Position numbers and translations under genes: made by a program. This document shows, one piece after another, positions 55,076-64,000 of a DNA stretch of 64,000 nucleotides (its first letter is position 1; every line of letters begins with the position of its first letter). The stretch lies in assembly GCA_032719365.1 (NCBI GenBank), contig CM064862.1, positions 57,627,840-57,691,839 of the forward strand, written 5' to 3'. This DNA is from Prinsepia uniflora. Its lineage: Eukaryota > Streptophyta > Magnoliopsida > Rosales > Rosaceae. The notes under the pieces are model-generated. The model worked only from the letters and a program-made list of their open reading frames with translations. It searched no databases and was not told the origin of the DNA.

Positions 55076-55404
55076 AGTAGAAAAGACACAATTTTTTCCG
55101 AGAGAAAATTGCTATCGTCCAAGAAGAGATTGTCAAGCTATTCCTTGCTGGTTCCATCGAAGAAGTTCTGCACATTGAATGACTAGAAAATGTCTTACTT
55201 GTTAATAAGAAGGAAGCGAAGTTAATTCCGAGGGTATTAGGATGGCTCGTGCCAATTCAAGTAGAAAAGACACAATTTTTCTCGAGAGAAAATTTCTATC
55301 ATCCAAGAAGAGATTGTCAAGCTATTCCTTGATGGTTCCATCGAAGAAGTTCTGCACATTGAATGACTAGAAAATGTCTTACTTGTTAATAAGAAGGAAG
55401 CGAA
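55071..55404 (+). pseudogene. RT start of element F (duplicated, broken)
   Basis: After ATTCA the translation EKIAIVQEEIVKLFLAGSIEEV is the N-terminal fingers region of a Tat/Ogre RT, followed by an in-frame TGA after VLHIE. It is repeated once by the 184-bp duplication, then lost at 55405. Confidence 0.7.
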
Positions 55405-56590
55405 TCGATGACGAGCTAATATGATGTTAATTAAGTCATTAGTAACCCTGAATAATGATTTTGGATAGGATTCGAGATTCCTGGAAAGTACCGGAAATTA
55501 TGGAAACACTTGCAGCTCGGAAAGTGAGCGGTTTGGACGGTGTGTGTGAGTGGACGTTTGTTTTATAAACGGATATGCATGCATAGTTACATGTTTTACA
55601 TGATTTGATTTTCAATGATTTCTTGATGATTTGATATGATTATTTACTGGATTTAATGATAATTTTAATCAGTGTTTTGGGCACGTTTTACGAAGAAAGT
55701 ACAATTGATGATTTTGGGCTAAGCCCGGGATTTTAAAAGGATGTTTTGACTTGGATTGTGAGTTAAAAATGATTTTATGGAATTAAATGATTTTTGGATA
55801 TGATTTTACGGATTTTCGTGCATTGAATTATTTAATGATTTTTCGGATTTACGAGAAATGAGATTTGGGCTTGAGATCGCGTGATAAATGATTTTGCCGT
55901 AGTTTTAATGATGATTTTGAAATAAAGATTTCGATTTGTATTTATGTTCAGTGCTCCCAGATGTGTAATGCCTGGGTAGACTTCAGATGTGTAATTTCCG
56001 AAGTGACTACGGATGTGTAATTCCCGGTGGGACTCCGGATGCGTAATTCCCGGAGGGACCGGATGTGTAATTTCCGGTGAGGCTGGATGTGTAATTTTCA
56101 ATAGGGCTAGATGTGTAATTCCCAGCAGGATGATAACTCTGGATGTGTAATTCCCAGAGGACCCTCAGATGTGTAATTCCCGAGTTATGTGCTTTATTTT
56201 ATGATAAAATGGTTTTATGAAATGATTCATATGTTTGGCTTGAGAGCCGGGATTTGCTACTTTTCATGTGATTTGGCTTGGAAGCCGGTGATTCATGTGT
56301 TTGATTCTATATATGAATGGTTTGATAAACTGAAGGGTAAATGATGTATTTTGAAATGTATTTTTAAATGATATTATTTTTGTTCACTCACACCTTTCCT
56401 GTTTTGATGACCCTTCAGGCCATGGTACGACGTTCAGGGCTGATCGAGAGGCGGAGGTATGAGCGGAAATCAGTGCAGTTGTCCCTTGTCTGACATGTGT
56501 TGAAGGGTAGTTTCAGGACTTCAGTTGACTTGTCAGACTTGAGTAGAACCGAGCACAGTTATCAAGGTCCAGTTAGGACGGGTCCTGTCA
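55405..56590 (+). mobile_element. Truncated D-like LTR (3' part), plus strand
   Basis: Resembles the reverse complement of about 35227-36950 in solo LTR D, and ends GGGTCCTGTCA at 56590. No PBS follows, so it is the outer end of a 3' LTR or a broken solo LTR. It carries GTGAGTGGAC (55546-55555), the ATGTGTAATTC hairpin array, GTTCACTCAC (56382-56391) and CCCTTCAG (to 56418). Confidence 0.75.
55956..56187 (+). repeat. ATGTGTAATTC hairpin array with changing stems (9 units)
   Basis: Nine copies of an 11-base word (ATGTGTAATTC and close variants) are each flanked by inverted arms. Stem pairs in order include CCCAG/CTGGG, ACTTC/GAAGT, CTCCGG/CCGGAG, ACCGG/CCGGT, CTCTGG/CCAGAG and CTC/GAG. Arms differ between units while pairing is kept in most; units three, six and seven are partly decayed. 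Confidence 0.88.
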
Positions 56591-57540
56591 TATATTACAG
56601 TTGAAAGTACCTTATTTCCCTTAAGAAAGGTCTCAAGTTCAAGCCTTATGAATGAAGTAGCCAATATTAGATAAAACTCCCCCCGTATCGGGGTCCCACG
56701 CGACTTGAGGGTTAATTATCACATACGTATAAGGTATACCTTGGTTTTCACAAAAAAAAAAATATTAATTTTATATTAGTCCAATTTAACATATAAAATA
56801 GTTTATTTACTGTATTATTAAGTTTTTTACTATGTTTTTTTTGTATTTTTGTTTTTAAAATTTTATAATACCATTTATACCATTTTCAAATATAGATGAG
56901 TAACTTTCAAAATTTAGATATTAATATTTTATATTAATTTTTTAAAATTACTTGATAAGATCAATCTAACTAAATTTCATATTTTCAATTTTGTTTTAGA
57001 AATGAAAATCATTTTAATCCACAAAACTTCATATATATTATCTGATACTTTTGAATAATTACAGACTCACATGTACTTTATTTATAAAGTTTTTTGGTTT
57101 TGTTCCTTTGTGGATAAATTATTAATTACCTACTTATGTTATTCTTTCGTAGATAAATTAATAACTATCTGTGTATTTTTTATTTTTCTATTTTATTTGA
57201 GAGAGATATATTATGTATAATATACATTTATTATACAATTAAAACTTTCATAAGTAAATTACTTTTTTATGTACAATTAAAATTCCTATATATAGGTCAA
57301 TTACGTAAAATAAAATTGAACTATATGATATCTAATGGAACACTTGTAATTATTTAAAAATTTAGGGACTAAAACTAATACTGCATTTTGACCAACAATA
57401 AAAAAAAAATCAAGTTATTTCTTAATTACAATTACTATAGTAGACTAACTTATAATTTGAACTCTAAAATAAGACCTATTATAATTACCCCAAACATAAG
57501 GAAACATTAAAATAAGAAAGTTGAGTGCATCAAATAATTT
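56591..57540. other. AT-rich sequence without genes
   Basis: Long A/T runs and a CCCCGTATCGGGG palindrome near 56685. No coding frame or LTR end was recognised. It may be the relic of another transposon or host spacer. Confidence 0.5.
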
Positions 57541-59096
57541 GTGGCAGGTTACAAATGAAGAGGTTACAAAGTAATGTTATCTTGGCACCCAACAAAATCC
57601 ACAGGCCCAGATGGCTTCACAGCAGCCTTCTATCACAAACATTGGGGTCTAGTTGGTATGGATGTAATTGCTTTTGTTAAAGCTTATTTTACCACGAAAC
57701 AATTGGGAGGGACATACAATCATACCAATATTGCTCTGGTCCCGAAGGTACCTACCCCTACCCATATGACTCATCTGCGACCAATAGCCTTATGTACTGT
57801 TGTTCATAAGATCATCTCTAAGATTCTCACTAACCGTTTGAAGAAGGTGCTTAAACTAGTCATTAGTCCAGTTCAGTCAGCGTTCGTCCAAGGTAGGCAG
57901 ATTACTGATAATATCCTAGTGGTGCATGAAGTTTTACATACGTTACGGAAGAAACGAGGGGTGGAGAGGGAAGAAATGGTATTGAAGCTTGATATGGCAA
58001 AAATATATGACCGGGTTGAGTGGATCTTTCTCCAGGTTGTGCTACATAAACTTGGCTATACTGAGCCTTTTATTTAGTTGATCATGGGCTGTGTTACTTC
58101 TGCCACCTATAGTGTTTTGGTCAATGGCGAACCATCTGGTTTTATCCGACCTACGAGTGGTATACGACTGGGGGACCCTTTATCTCCGTCCCTTTTTGTA
58201 ATGTGTGCTGAGGGACTTATGGCTCTCATTTGGAAGTGTGAGGAGGAAGGCCTCTTTAGGGGGATTCAGCTTGTTCTCAATGGTATTACTCTTACTCATC
58301 TCTTGTTTGCTGATGATTCAGTGTTTATGTGTAAAGCTACTCGTAATGAGGCCTACTGTGTTAAGGAGATTCTGAACACCTATACTGTGGAATCTGGCCA
58401 ACTTATCACCTTTGATAAGAGTGCGGTCTTATTTAGTGGTGATGTTGCTCGGGATACTAGAGCAGATCTTTCTTCTATACTTAGGATTCAGACTAATGAC
58501 AGATTTGGGAAATATCTGGGACTAATGGCAAATTTTGGATCTTCGAAAAAGAAGGTCTTTGAGTAGACTAGGAGCTGTATTGAAGGTCGTATTCAGGGAT
58601 GGGCTGAGCAACTCCTTTCACATGCGGGCAAGGAAGTACTGTTGAAATATGTGGCAATGGCCACGTCTATCTATTCTATGTCATTTTTTTTGTTGCATGT
58701 TGCTGTGTGTCAAGATATTACCAGAATTATGGCAGACTTCTAGTGAGGGAGTACAGGGAAGAAGACTGGGATTCACTCGGGCTCTTAGGACAAACTCTCC
58801 AGACCAAAACAGCTAGGGGGATTGGAATTTAAGGATTTGAGGTGCTTTAATTTTGCTATGCTTGCCAAGATTAGTTGGAAAGTACTAACTTGCCCTGACT
58901 CACTCTTGGCCCAAACCTTGAAAGCAAAGTATTTTCCAGATGCGAATCTCCTTAGAGGTAAAGAAGCACGTGGAAGCTCTTGGGGTTGGAAGGGGATTCT
59001 ACAGGGTTTACAGGTGCTCCAAACTGGGACTCGATGGCGGATAGAAGATGGTAAACATGTCCAAATCCCCTCTTCCCCTTGGTTCCCCTCACATAA
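57541..59096 (+). pseudogene. L1-type LINE reverse transcriptase, 5' truncated and interrupted
   Basis: One frame from 57574 reads a plant L1 RT: HPTKSTGPDGFTAAFY, NIALVPKV, RPIALCTVVHKIISKIL, QSAFVQGRQITDNIL, then GDPLSPSLFVMCAEGL and the catalytic FADD at 58306-58317, continuing to GGLEFKDLRCFNFAMLAKISW and the zf-RVT-like end WRIEDGKHVQI. The endonuclease part is missing on the left, as in many LINE copies. In-frame stops occur at 58075, 58564, 58741, 58744 and one near 58786. LTR G inserted at 59097 and cuts off the rest. Confidence 0.88.
59092..59096. repeat. Candidate target-site duplication CATAA of element G
   Basis: The five bases next to the outer end of LTR G. The partner should lie beyond 64000 and cannot be checked here. 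Confidence 0.4.
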
Positions 59097-59609
59097 TGAT
59101 GGGACCCACCCTGATTATCGCCTCGATAACTGGGGAGAATCCTGCTCCCGTCTGAAAATTGAACACAAACAGCCAAAATAACCACACGAAAATACATTAC
59201 AAGTACTGTCAGACCAGGGAGAAAGTACGATACAGCCAACGGTACAACCAGTCAACAGTATCACAGAGCATGGTTACAAAACAAGATAAGGATAAAACCC
59301 TACTTTGTGAACTAACTACACCGCAACGGGAAAAACTTTATGCCTCTGCCTCTGCCTCTGCGTTAACCCCCAAAACATGTACCACGACTGGAGGGTATTA
59401 AAACAGAAAAGTGTGAATGGACTAAAACAAATGGTCATGGAAAGCAGTTTAATGAAATCAGGGTTCACCCTCCAGTTTCAGAACACGTATGCATAACCAA
59501 GTATCCGAAAAACACTTATATAAACCGTATGGAAACCGTTATAGTAGATAACTATAAATCCATATAAATCGAATGTAACATCAACGAATCATATCTGCTG
59601 GATCCATCT

Positions 59610-59813
59610 GAGTCTTTAAACTCATATATCAGGCCTTCCCGGGATATCAACGAGTCTTTAAACTCAAAACACAATCAATAGGCCTCGGGGTACATCACAG
59701 TAACCGAGTCTTTAAACTCATCATGTCTCAATCAAGGGCCCTCCCCCGTCATCCATTAACCGGGTCTTTAAACCCAAAACCAGATCCAGCAATCATATCG
59801 GGTCTTTAAACCC
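59610..59813 (-). repeat. TTAAAG hairpin array in LTR G (5 units)
   Basis: On the minus strand, two GGGT-TTAAAG-ACCC units are followed by three GAGT-TTAAAG-ACTC units, the same order as in LTR A. Confidence 0.85.
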
Positions 59814-61661
59814 AAAATCATGTGTAAATCATAACAAATTCAAGATCCATCATGATCCAAATTCCAAAACCAATTCGAAATCACATTTTACCAAAATAGG
59901 ACTTATGTCCGAATTTCACGTTCAAATTCGGAATCTTACTCACAAATCATAATCAATTCATCATTAAAATGTAATATGCAAAACTCGTATAAAATCACTC
60001 ATCAAACCATCATCCAAGTATTGGAGAAACTATAGTCTTGAAATACGTAAAATACGATAAATCACATCGAAAAACGTGCAATCACGTAAAGCAGAAATAT
60101 CATAAATGTAATCATAAAATCATATATAGAAACATAAAACAAGTGAGTAAAAACAGTTATGCATGCTCGGTTAGAAATCAAAAGTTCACTCACGAAGTTC
60201 GAACGCGTCAATCGCGTCCCGTACGCTCCTCGGTTGCCTCGGGAATTTTCTTACCTATCAAAGATCACAATTTGGGTCACAAACACGTTTATTAAGCTTA
60301 TATTAATTTCCCTAATTTTTTGGGATTTTTTCGGCGTAATTAATTTAAAATCCTAAACCTTAGAACTCTCCAAACTATCCCAAACGACGTCCGATCGACT
60401 CGAAATTTTAACTCAAAATGTCTGTTACACTGAAAGGATAAAATCACCTGTTGACCGTGACCGGAGATATGGCCTCACGCGCCCTCACGCGCCGCCCAAA
60501 GTGGCTGCGCGTGAAAGCCACGAGCCCTGCACAGTAAGCTACAGTGTCGTCTTCTCTACCCAACTCCCTGCTAAACGGGTCACAAACTCGCTACACAACC
60601 CGGTTCAATCTCCTACAATTCAAGCTTAATTCCTTTAGTTTTTCCACCGAAATCCTTCCATTAAGTGTTGATTTAGGTTCTCCATTACTAATTACACACA
60701 TCAAGACTTTAATCCAACGTTTCTCTCAAGATCAAATACACGGTCTTAACTTTTGAAACTCACTCAAATCGACTCAGTTTTCAAATTAAATGATACAGAA
60801 GCATCGTAAGACTTGAATAAACGTTATACCATAACCAATTTCACGAATCCTTACCTGTAGGTAATCGTCCTCAACCTCAAAGTTTTCCAGAAACTGGAAC
60901 TTCAGTTTTAAGCCAAACCACGATCAAACTCCTTCGAGTTTTGTATGGTTAAAGTCAAAATGAGTCCAGAAGACTGTTTCTAACCTCTGTTTAGCTCCTC
61001 TCAACTCACAAATTAAATTCCAAATTTCCCTCCATTTTCCCTGTTTTTCCCGATTCTGGTTTCTCTCTAGTTTCTCAGTTCTTTCCTCTCAAAATGATCC
61101 TCTCTACTCACTCTAACCTCTCTATATTCAATTCGTCCTTCACAAAAACCTAAGGGAATCTCTCAGTCCCTCTGTGTATGTGTTTCCCGCAACTGACCCA
61201 AAATAAAAAACAATGGTGCCCGTTCTATTTCTTCCAGCACGCATGTTCTCACTCATCTGCCACTAATCTAGCCTCTGTTAGTGACAATTGTCACTAGCTT
61301 TGTTAAACAATTCACTAAACAGATTAAACATTTCAGACAACAAACCACCACGGCTGATTTCAAACTGCACCCTCAAAATGACCATTTTACCCTTCCTTCA
61401 CCTAATTACCAAAATGCCCTTCCTCGTTTTAGAATCCTAACATTTTCGTCCGAGGTCCGTTTTCAGCGTGCCGCCTGTCTACGGACTCAGGGCATCGAGA
61501 CCTACCTAACGGTCCTCGAATTTTGTGAAAAATAGTGGTCGAGCAAAAAGTCAACAATTTCCCCCTTTTTGCCCTAATTACGAAAATACCCTCGAACTTC
61601 CGAACGTCTTAACTTCTTCCCTGATCGTCGATATTGGACGTGCCACCTGTCTACGAACTCG

Positions 61662-61681
61662 TGACGTCCCGAACTACGTCA
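61662..61681. promoter_or_regulatory. TGACGT-N8-ACGTCA dyad in LTR G
   Basis: Perfect inverted pair with spacer CCCGAACT, identical to that of LTR D. Confidence 0.5.
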
Positions 61682-61815
61682 CAGTCATCGGCCAACGTCT
61701 GTTCGACCTGCCAAGAAAAAAGTCAACATTTGACCATACTATTCACAAGGGTAAAAACGTCATTTCATTTATCATTTTACAAATTTACATCCTTTCAGTT
61801 TCCGGGGCATAACAA

Positions 61816-61827
61816 CCTCCCCCCCTT
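61816..61827 (-). other. Polypurine tract of element G
   Basis: The minus strand reads AAGGGGGGGAGG, one base before the TG of the 3' LTR, preceded by the ACAAAATTTCTT context shared with family A. Confidence 0.85.
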
Positions 61828-61848
61828 AAGAAATTTTGTCTTGAAATT

Positions 61849-64000
61849 TTAATGTAACAAATACAAATACTGCTCTCGCATCTGCGTCTCGGGTTCCCAT
61901 ATGGCTTCCTCCACATTCTCATTTCTCGAGAGAACCTTTACTAGGGGAATGGTCTTCCGATGAAGCACCTTATCTTTTCGATCCAAAATCTGTACGGGCT
62001 GTTCTTCAAAGCTTAAGTCTTCTCTGAGTTCAATGGGTTGCTCTTCTAGTGCATGAGACGCATCATACACATACTTCCGTAGCATCGCCACGTGGAATAC
62101 ATCGTGGACCTTAGAAAGTTCTGGCAGTAGTGCTAATCTGTATGCAACCTAGCCAATCCTATCAACAATCTCGTATGGCCCGATGAAACGGGGGCTCATT
62201 TTCCCTCGCATGCCAAACCGTACTATACCTTTCCAAGGAGATAGCTTCAGAAATACCCAATCTCCGACCGCAAACTCAAGATCTCTAATCCGACGGTCCG
62301 TATAGCTCTTTTGTCGATCTTGGGCTGCCTTGAGTCTATCTCTGATGAGTTTGACTTTCTCTGTCGTCAATTCCACAAATTTGAATTTAGTCAACTTCAT
62401 TTTGCCCACGTCAGTCCAACACAAGGGGGTTCTACACTGCCGTCCATACAAGACTTCGTAAGGTTCCATCCCAATACTCGCTTGGTAACTATTGTTATAA
62501 GCGAATTCCATCAATGGTAAGTGTGACTCCCAAGTACGTTGGAATTGAAAAACACAGGCTCTCATCATATCTTCCAAGGTTTGAATAGTCCGCTCCGACT
62601 TTCCGTCCGTTGGAGTGTGGAATGTTGTACTAAATTGCAATCTTGTCCCAAAAGCTTCCTGTAAACTCTGCAAGAATCTAGATGTAAACTGCGGATCTCG
62701 ATCCGATACGATAGAGGCAGGAGTGCCATGTAATCGTATAATCTCATTAATAAACAATATGGCATACCATGACATCTGGAAGTCTTCCCTTACATGTAAG
62801 AAATGCGCTGACTTGGTGAGCCTATCCATAACCACCCAAACTCCATCGTGGCTTCTGGGCATCCTAGGGAGTCCAAACACAAAATCCATCGTTATGTGAT
62901 CCCATTTCCATTCTGGGATAGGAAGTGGTTGCAAGGATCCATAGGGTCTTTGTCTCTCAGCCTTTACCTGCTGGAAAATCAAACACTTACTGACATACTC
63001 CGAGATCTCCCGTTTCATACCCGGCCACCAATAGTGTTCTCTAAGCGTACGGTACATTTTTGTTCCATCTGGATGCATAGCGTACGCTAAACTATGTGCT
63101 TCGTCCAAAATCTCTTTCTTTAATGTGACGTCTCCAGGCACATACAACCGTCATTCCTTTAGCAAGGCTCCGTCATCCCTAACTGTATAATCCTGCTGTT
63201 CTCCTGCTCCCACTTCAATCCGAAGAACACACGAGACAGGATCTTGGAATTGAGCATCAATGTTCTGGTCAATTAGGATTGGCTGCACCTGGAAGCTAGC
63301 TAGCAAGACACCTTGGCTATCAAGTTCCAAATTAACGCTAGTCTTACTGAGTTCAACCAATAGGGGTAAATGGGTCATCCGTAGGTGTGCCACATAATGT
63401 GTTGATTTCCAAATCAACGCATCAGGTACCACATTAGCTTTTCTAGGATGGTACTCAATCGTGCAGTCATAGTCTTTAATCAACTCCAACCATTGTCTTT
63501 GCCTCACATTTAACTTCCTCTGTGTGAACAAGTACTTCAGGCTCTTATGATTAGTAAACAGTCTACAGGTCACACCATACAAATGATGTCTCCAAATCTT
63601 TAGAGCATGTACCACTGTAGCTAGTTCTAAATCATGGGTAGGATAGTTACGTTCATGGGACTTCAACTAGCGGGAGGCATAGGCAATCAGTTTCCCATGT
63701 TGCATTAACACGCATCCCAATCCTTGTAAGGATGCGTCTTTGTACACCTCAAATTCCCCACTATCGTCCAGAAGGGTTAATACAGGAGCAGATGTCAACC
63801 TTTTCTTCAACTCCTGAAAACTTTGTTCACAATCCTCGTTCCAAACAAATCTGACTCCCTTCCTCATCAGCCCTGTCAATGGGGTAGCAATGGTAGGAAA
63901 TCCTTCTACGAACCGCCTGTAATAACCTGCTAACCCCAAGAAACTTCTGACCTCAGTGACTGTCTTCAGTTGTTCCCACTTTACTACTACCTCAATCTTT
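61849..64000 (-). pseudogene. pol of element G: RT end, RNase H, integrase, C-terminal tail
   Basis: One frame runs from the window edge to TAA/TAG near 61849 with nonsense codons at 63667-63669, 63148-63150 and 62149-62151. It holds the RT thumb (FLGLAGYYRRFVEG), RNase H with TNHKSLKYLF (N where family A has D, a likely catalytic loss), an integrase with MDFVFGLP, SDRDPQF and KSERTIQ (DDE triad present) and a zinc domain in which CLIC has become CLIF. The conserved tail with VEEAIWEPETQMREQ is in frame, which shows where family A lost a base. Confidence 0.9.

Larger units (their letters stand above)
30286..55404 (+). mobile_element. Element F: Tat/Ogre-like Ty3/gypsy retrotransposon, split by element B
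   Basis: The LTR ends at 30765 and a PBS-like TTGGTGCTCTCATTG follows. Gag, protease and the segment before RT run to 33775. The RT start resumes at 55071 after removal of element B and its ATTCA duplication. Gag and protease types fit the Tat/Ogre branch. Numerous in-frame stops show it is old. After 55404 it is replaced by a D-like LTR fragment, so most of pol is absent. Confidence 0.75.
55037..55404 (+). repeat. 184-bp tandem duplication across the B/F junction
   Basis: 55037-55220 and 55221-55404 are two copies of the last part of LTR B, the ATTCA site and the adjacent RT start of F. They differ at about nine positions. The duplication therefore happened after B inserted. Confidence 0.88.
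59097..61814 (-). repeat. 3' LTR of element G (2718 bp)
   Basis: Contains, in minus-strand order, the TGACGT dyad (61662-61681), a donor-like CAG/GTAAGG (near 60853), the CpG-rich block (60475-60525), the bracket word GTGAGTGAAC (60184-60193), five TTAAAG hairpins (59813-59610), the second bracket (59413-59422) and CCCTCCAG (to 59388). Confidence 0.88.
59097..64000 (-). mobile_element. Element G: Ty3/gypsy chromovirus, minus strand, partial
   Basis: 3' LTR (61814 to 59097 on the minus strand), PPT and the C-terminal half of pol are inside the window; gag and the 5' LTR lie to the right. Pol and LTR resemble family A, with several nonsense codons, so it is older. Its LTR starts TGTTATGCCCCGG and ends GGTCCCATCA. 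Confidence 0.9.

Noticed and set aside
55956..56187. CRISPR-like array
   Set aside because: The context is a plant LTR. The repeats are 11-base loops with variable inverted arms, not long direct repeats with unique spacers.

Overview
This is a gene-poor, repeat-rich stretch of a flowering-plant nuclear genome. The evidence is Ty3/gypsy LTR retrotransposons primed by plant initiator tRNA-Met, an L1-type LINE, a Tat/Ogre-like element, and one decayed two-exon host gene of the EG45/plant natriuretic peptide family. I saw no tRNA or rRNA gene and no intact host gene. Nearly everything is nested transposons, and several insertions can be ordered from their target-site duplications (TSDs).

Layout. 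1-17966: a minus-strand LTR (family H, 405-17966, with its internal side at 1-404) is split by family A at 1458-17268. Family A is a three-LTR, two-body array (LTR-body-LTR-body-LTR) bounded by CTCTG/CTCTG. Each body encodes Gag-protease and RT-RNaseH-integrase of a chromovirus, probably Tekay/Del. 17981-28058: element E, with a decayed gag, no visible pol, a degenerate antisense gene resembling plant mobile-domain proteins, and a 500-N gap. 28059-30285: probable host sequence with the EG45/PNP pseudogene on the minus strand. 30286-33775, resumed at 55071-55404: a Tat/Ogre-like element F with gag, protease and the start of RT. It is split by the non-coding LTR element B (33776-55070, TSD ATTCA). 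The 5' LTR of B is itself split by solo LTR D (35227-38544, minus) and by a second non-coding element C (39759-49236). 55405-56590: the 3' part of a D-like LTR. 56591-57540: AT-rich sequence without genes. 57541-59096: a 5'-truncated L1-type LINE, broken by family G (59097-64000, minus), whose pol runs off the window.

How the parts relate. Families A and G carry pol. B, C and H look non-autonomous but share with A or G the TG...CA ends, the tRNA-Met primer site, a GACGAAATTCTTTAAGGGG-like purine-tract context and several LTR blocks. Mobilisation by A/G-type enzymes is therefore plausible (inference).

Most unusual signal. The LTRs of A, B, C, D and G contain an intron-like module. A GTGAGTGGAC word (a splice-donor match in several copies) and its reverse complement GTCCACTCAC near a CCCTNCAG acceptor bracket about 0.8-1.1 kb. 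Between them lie arrays of short hairpins with fixed loops and stems that change in a compensatory way: GGGT/ACCC against GAGT/ACTC around TTAAAG, and several stem pairs around ATGTGTAATTC. I know of no description of this arrangement. It comes from reading by eye and needs alignment, folding and RNA evidence.
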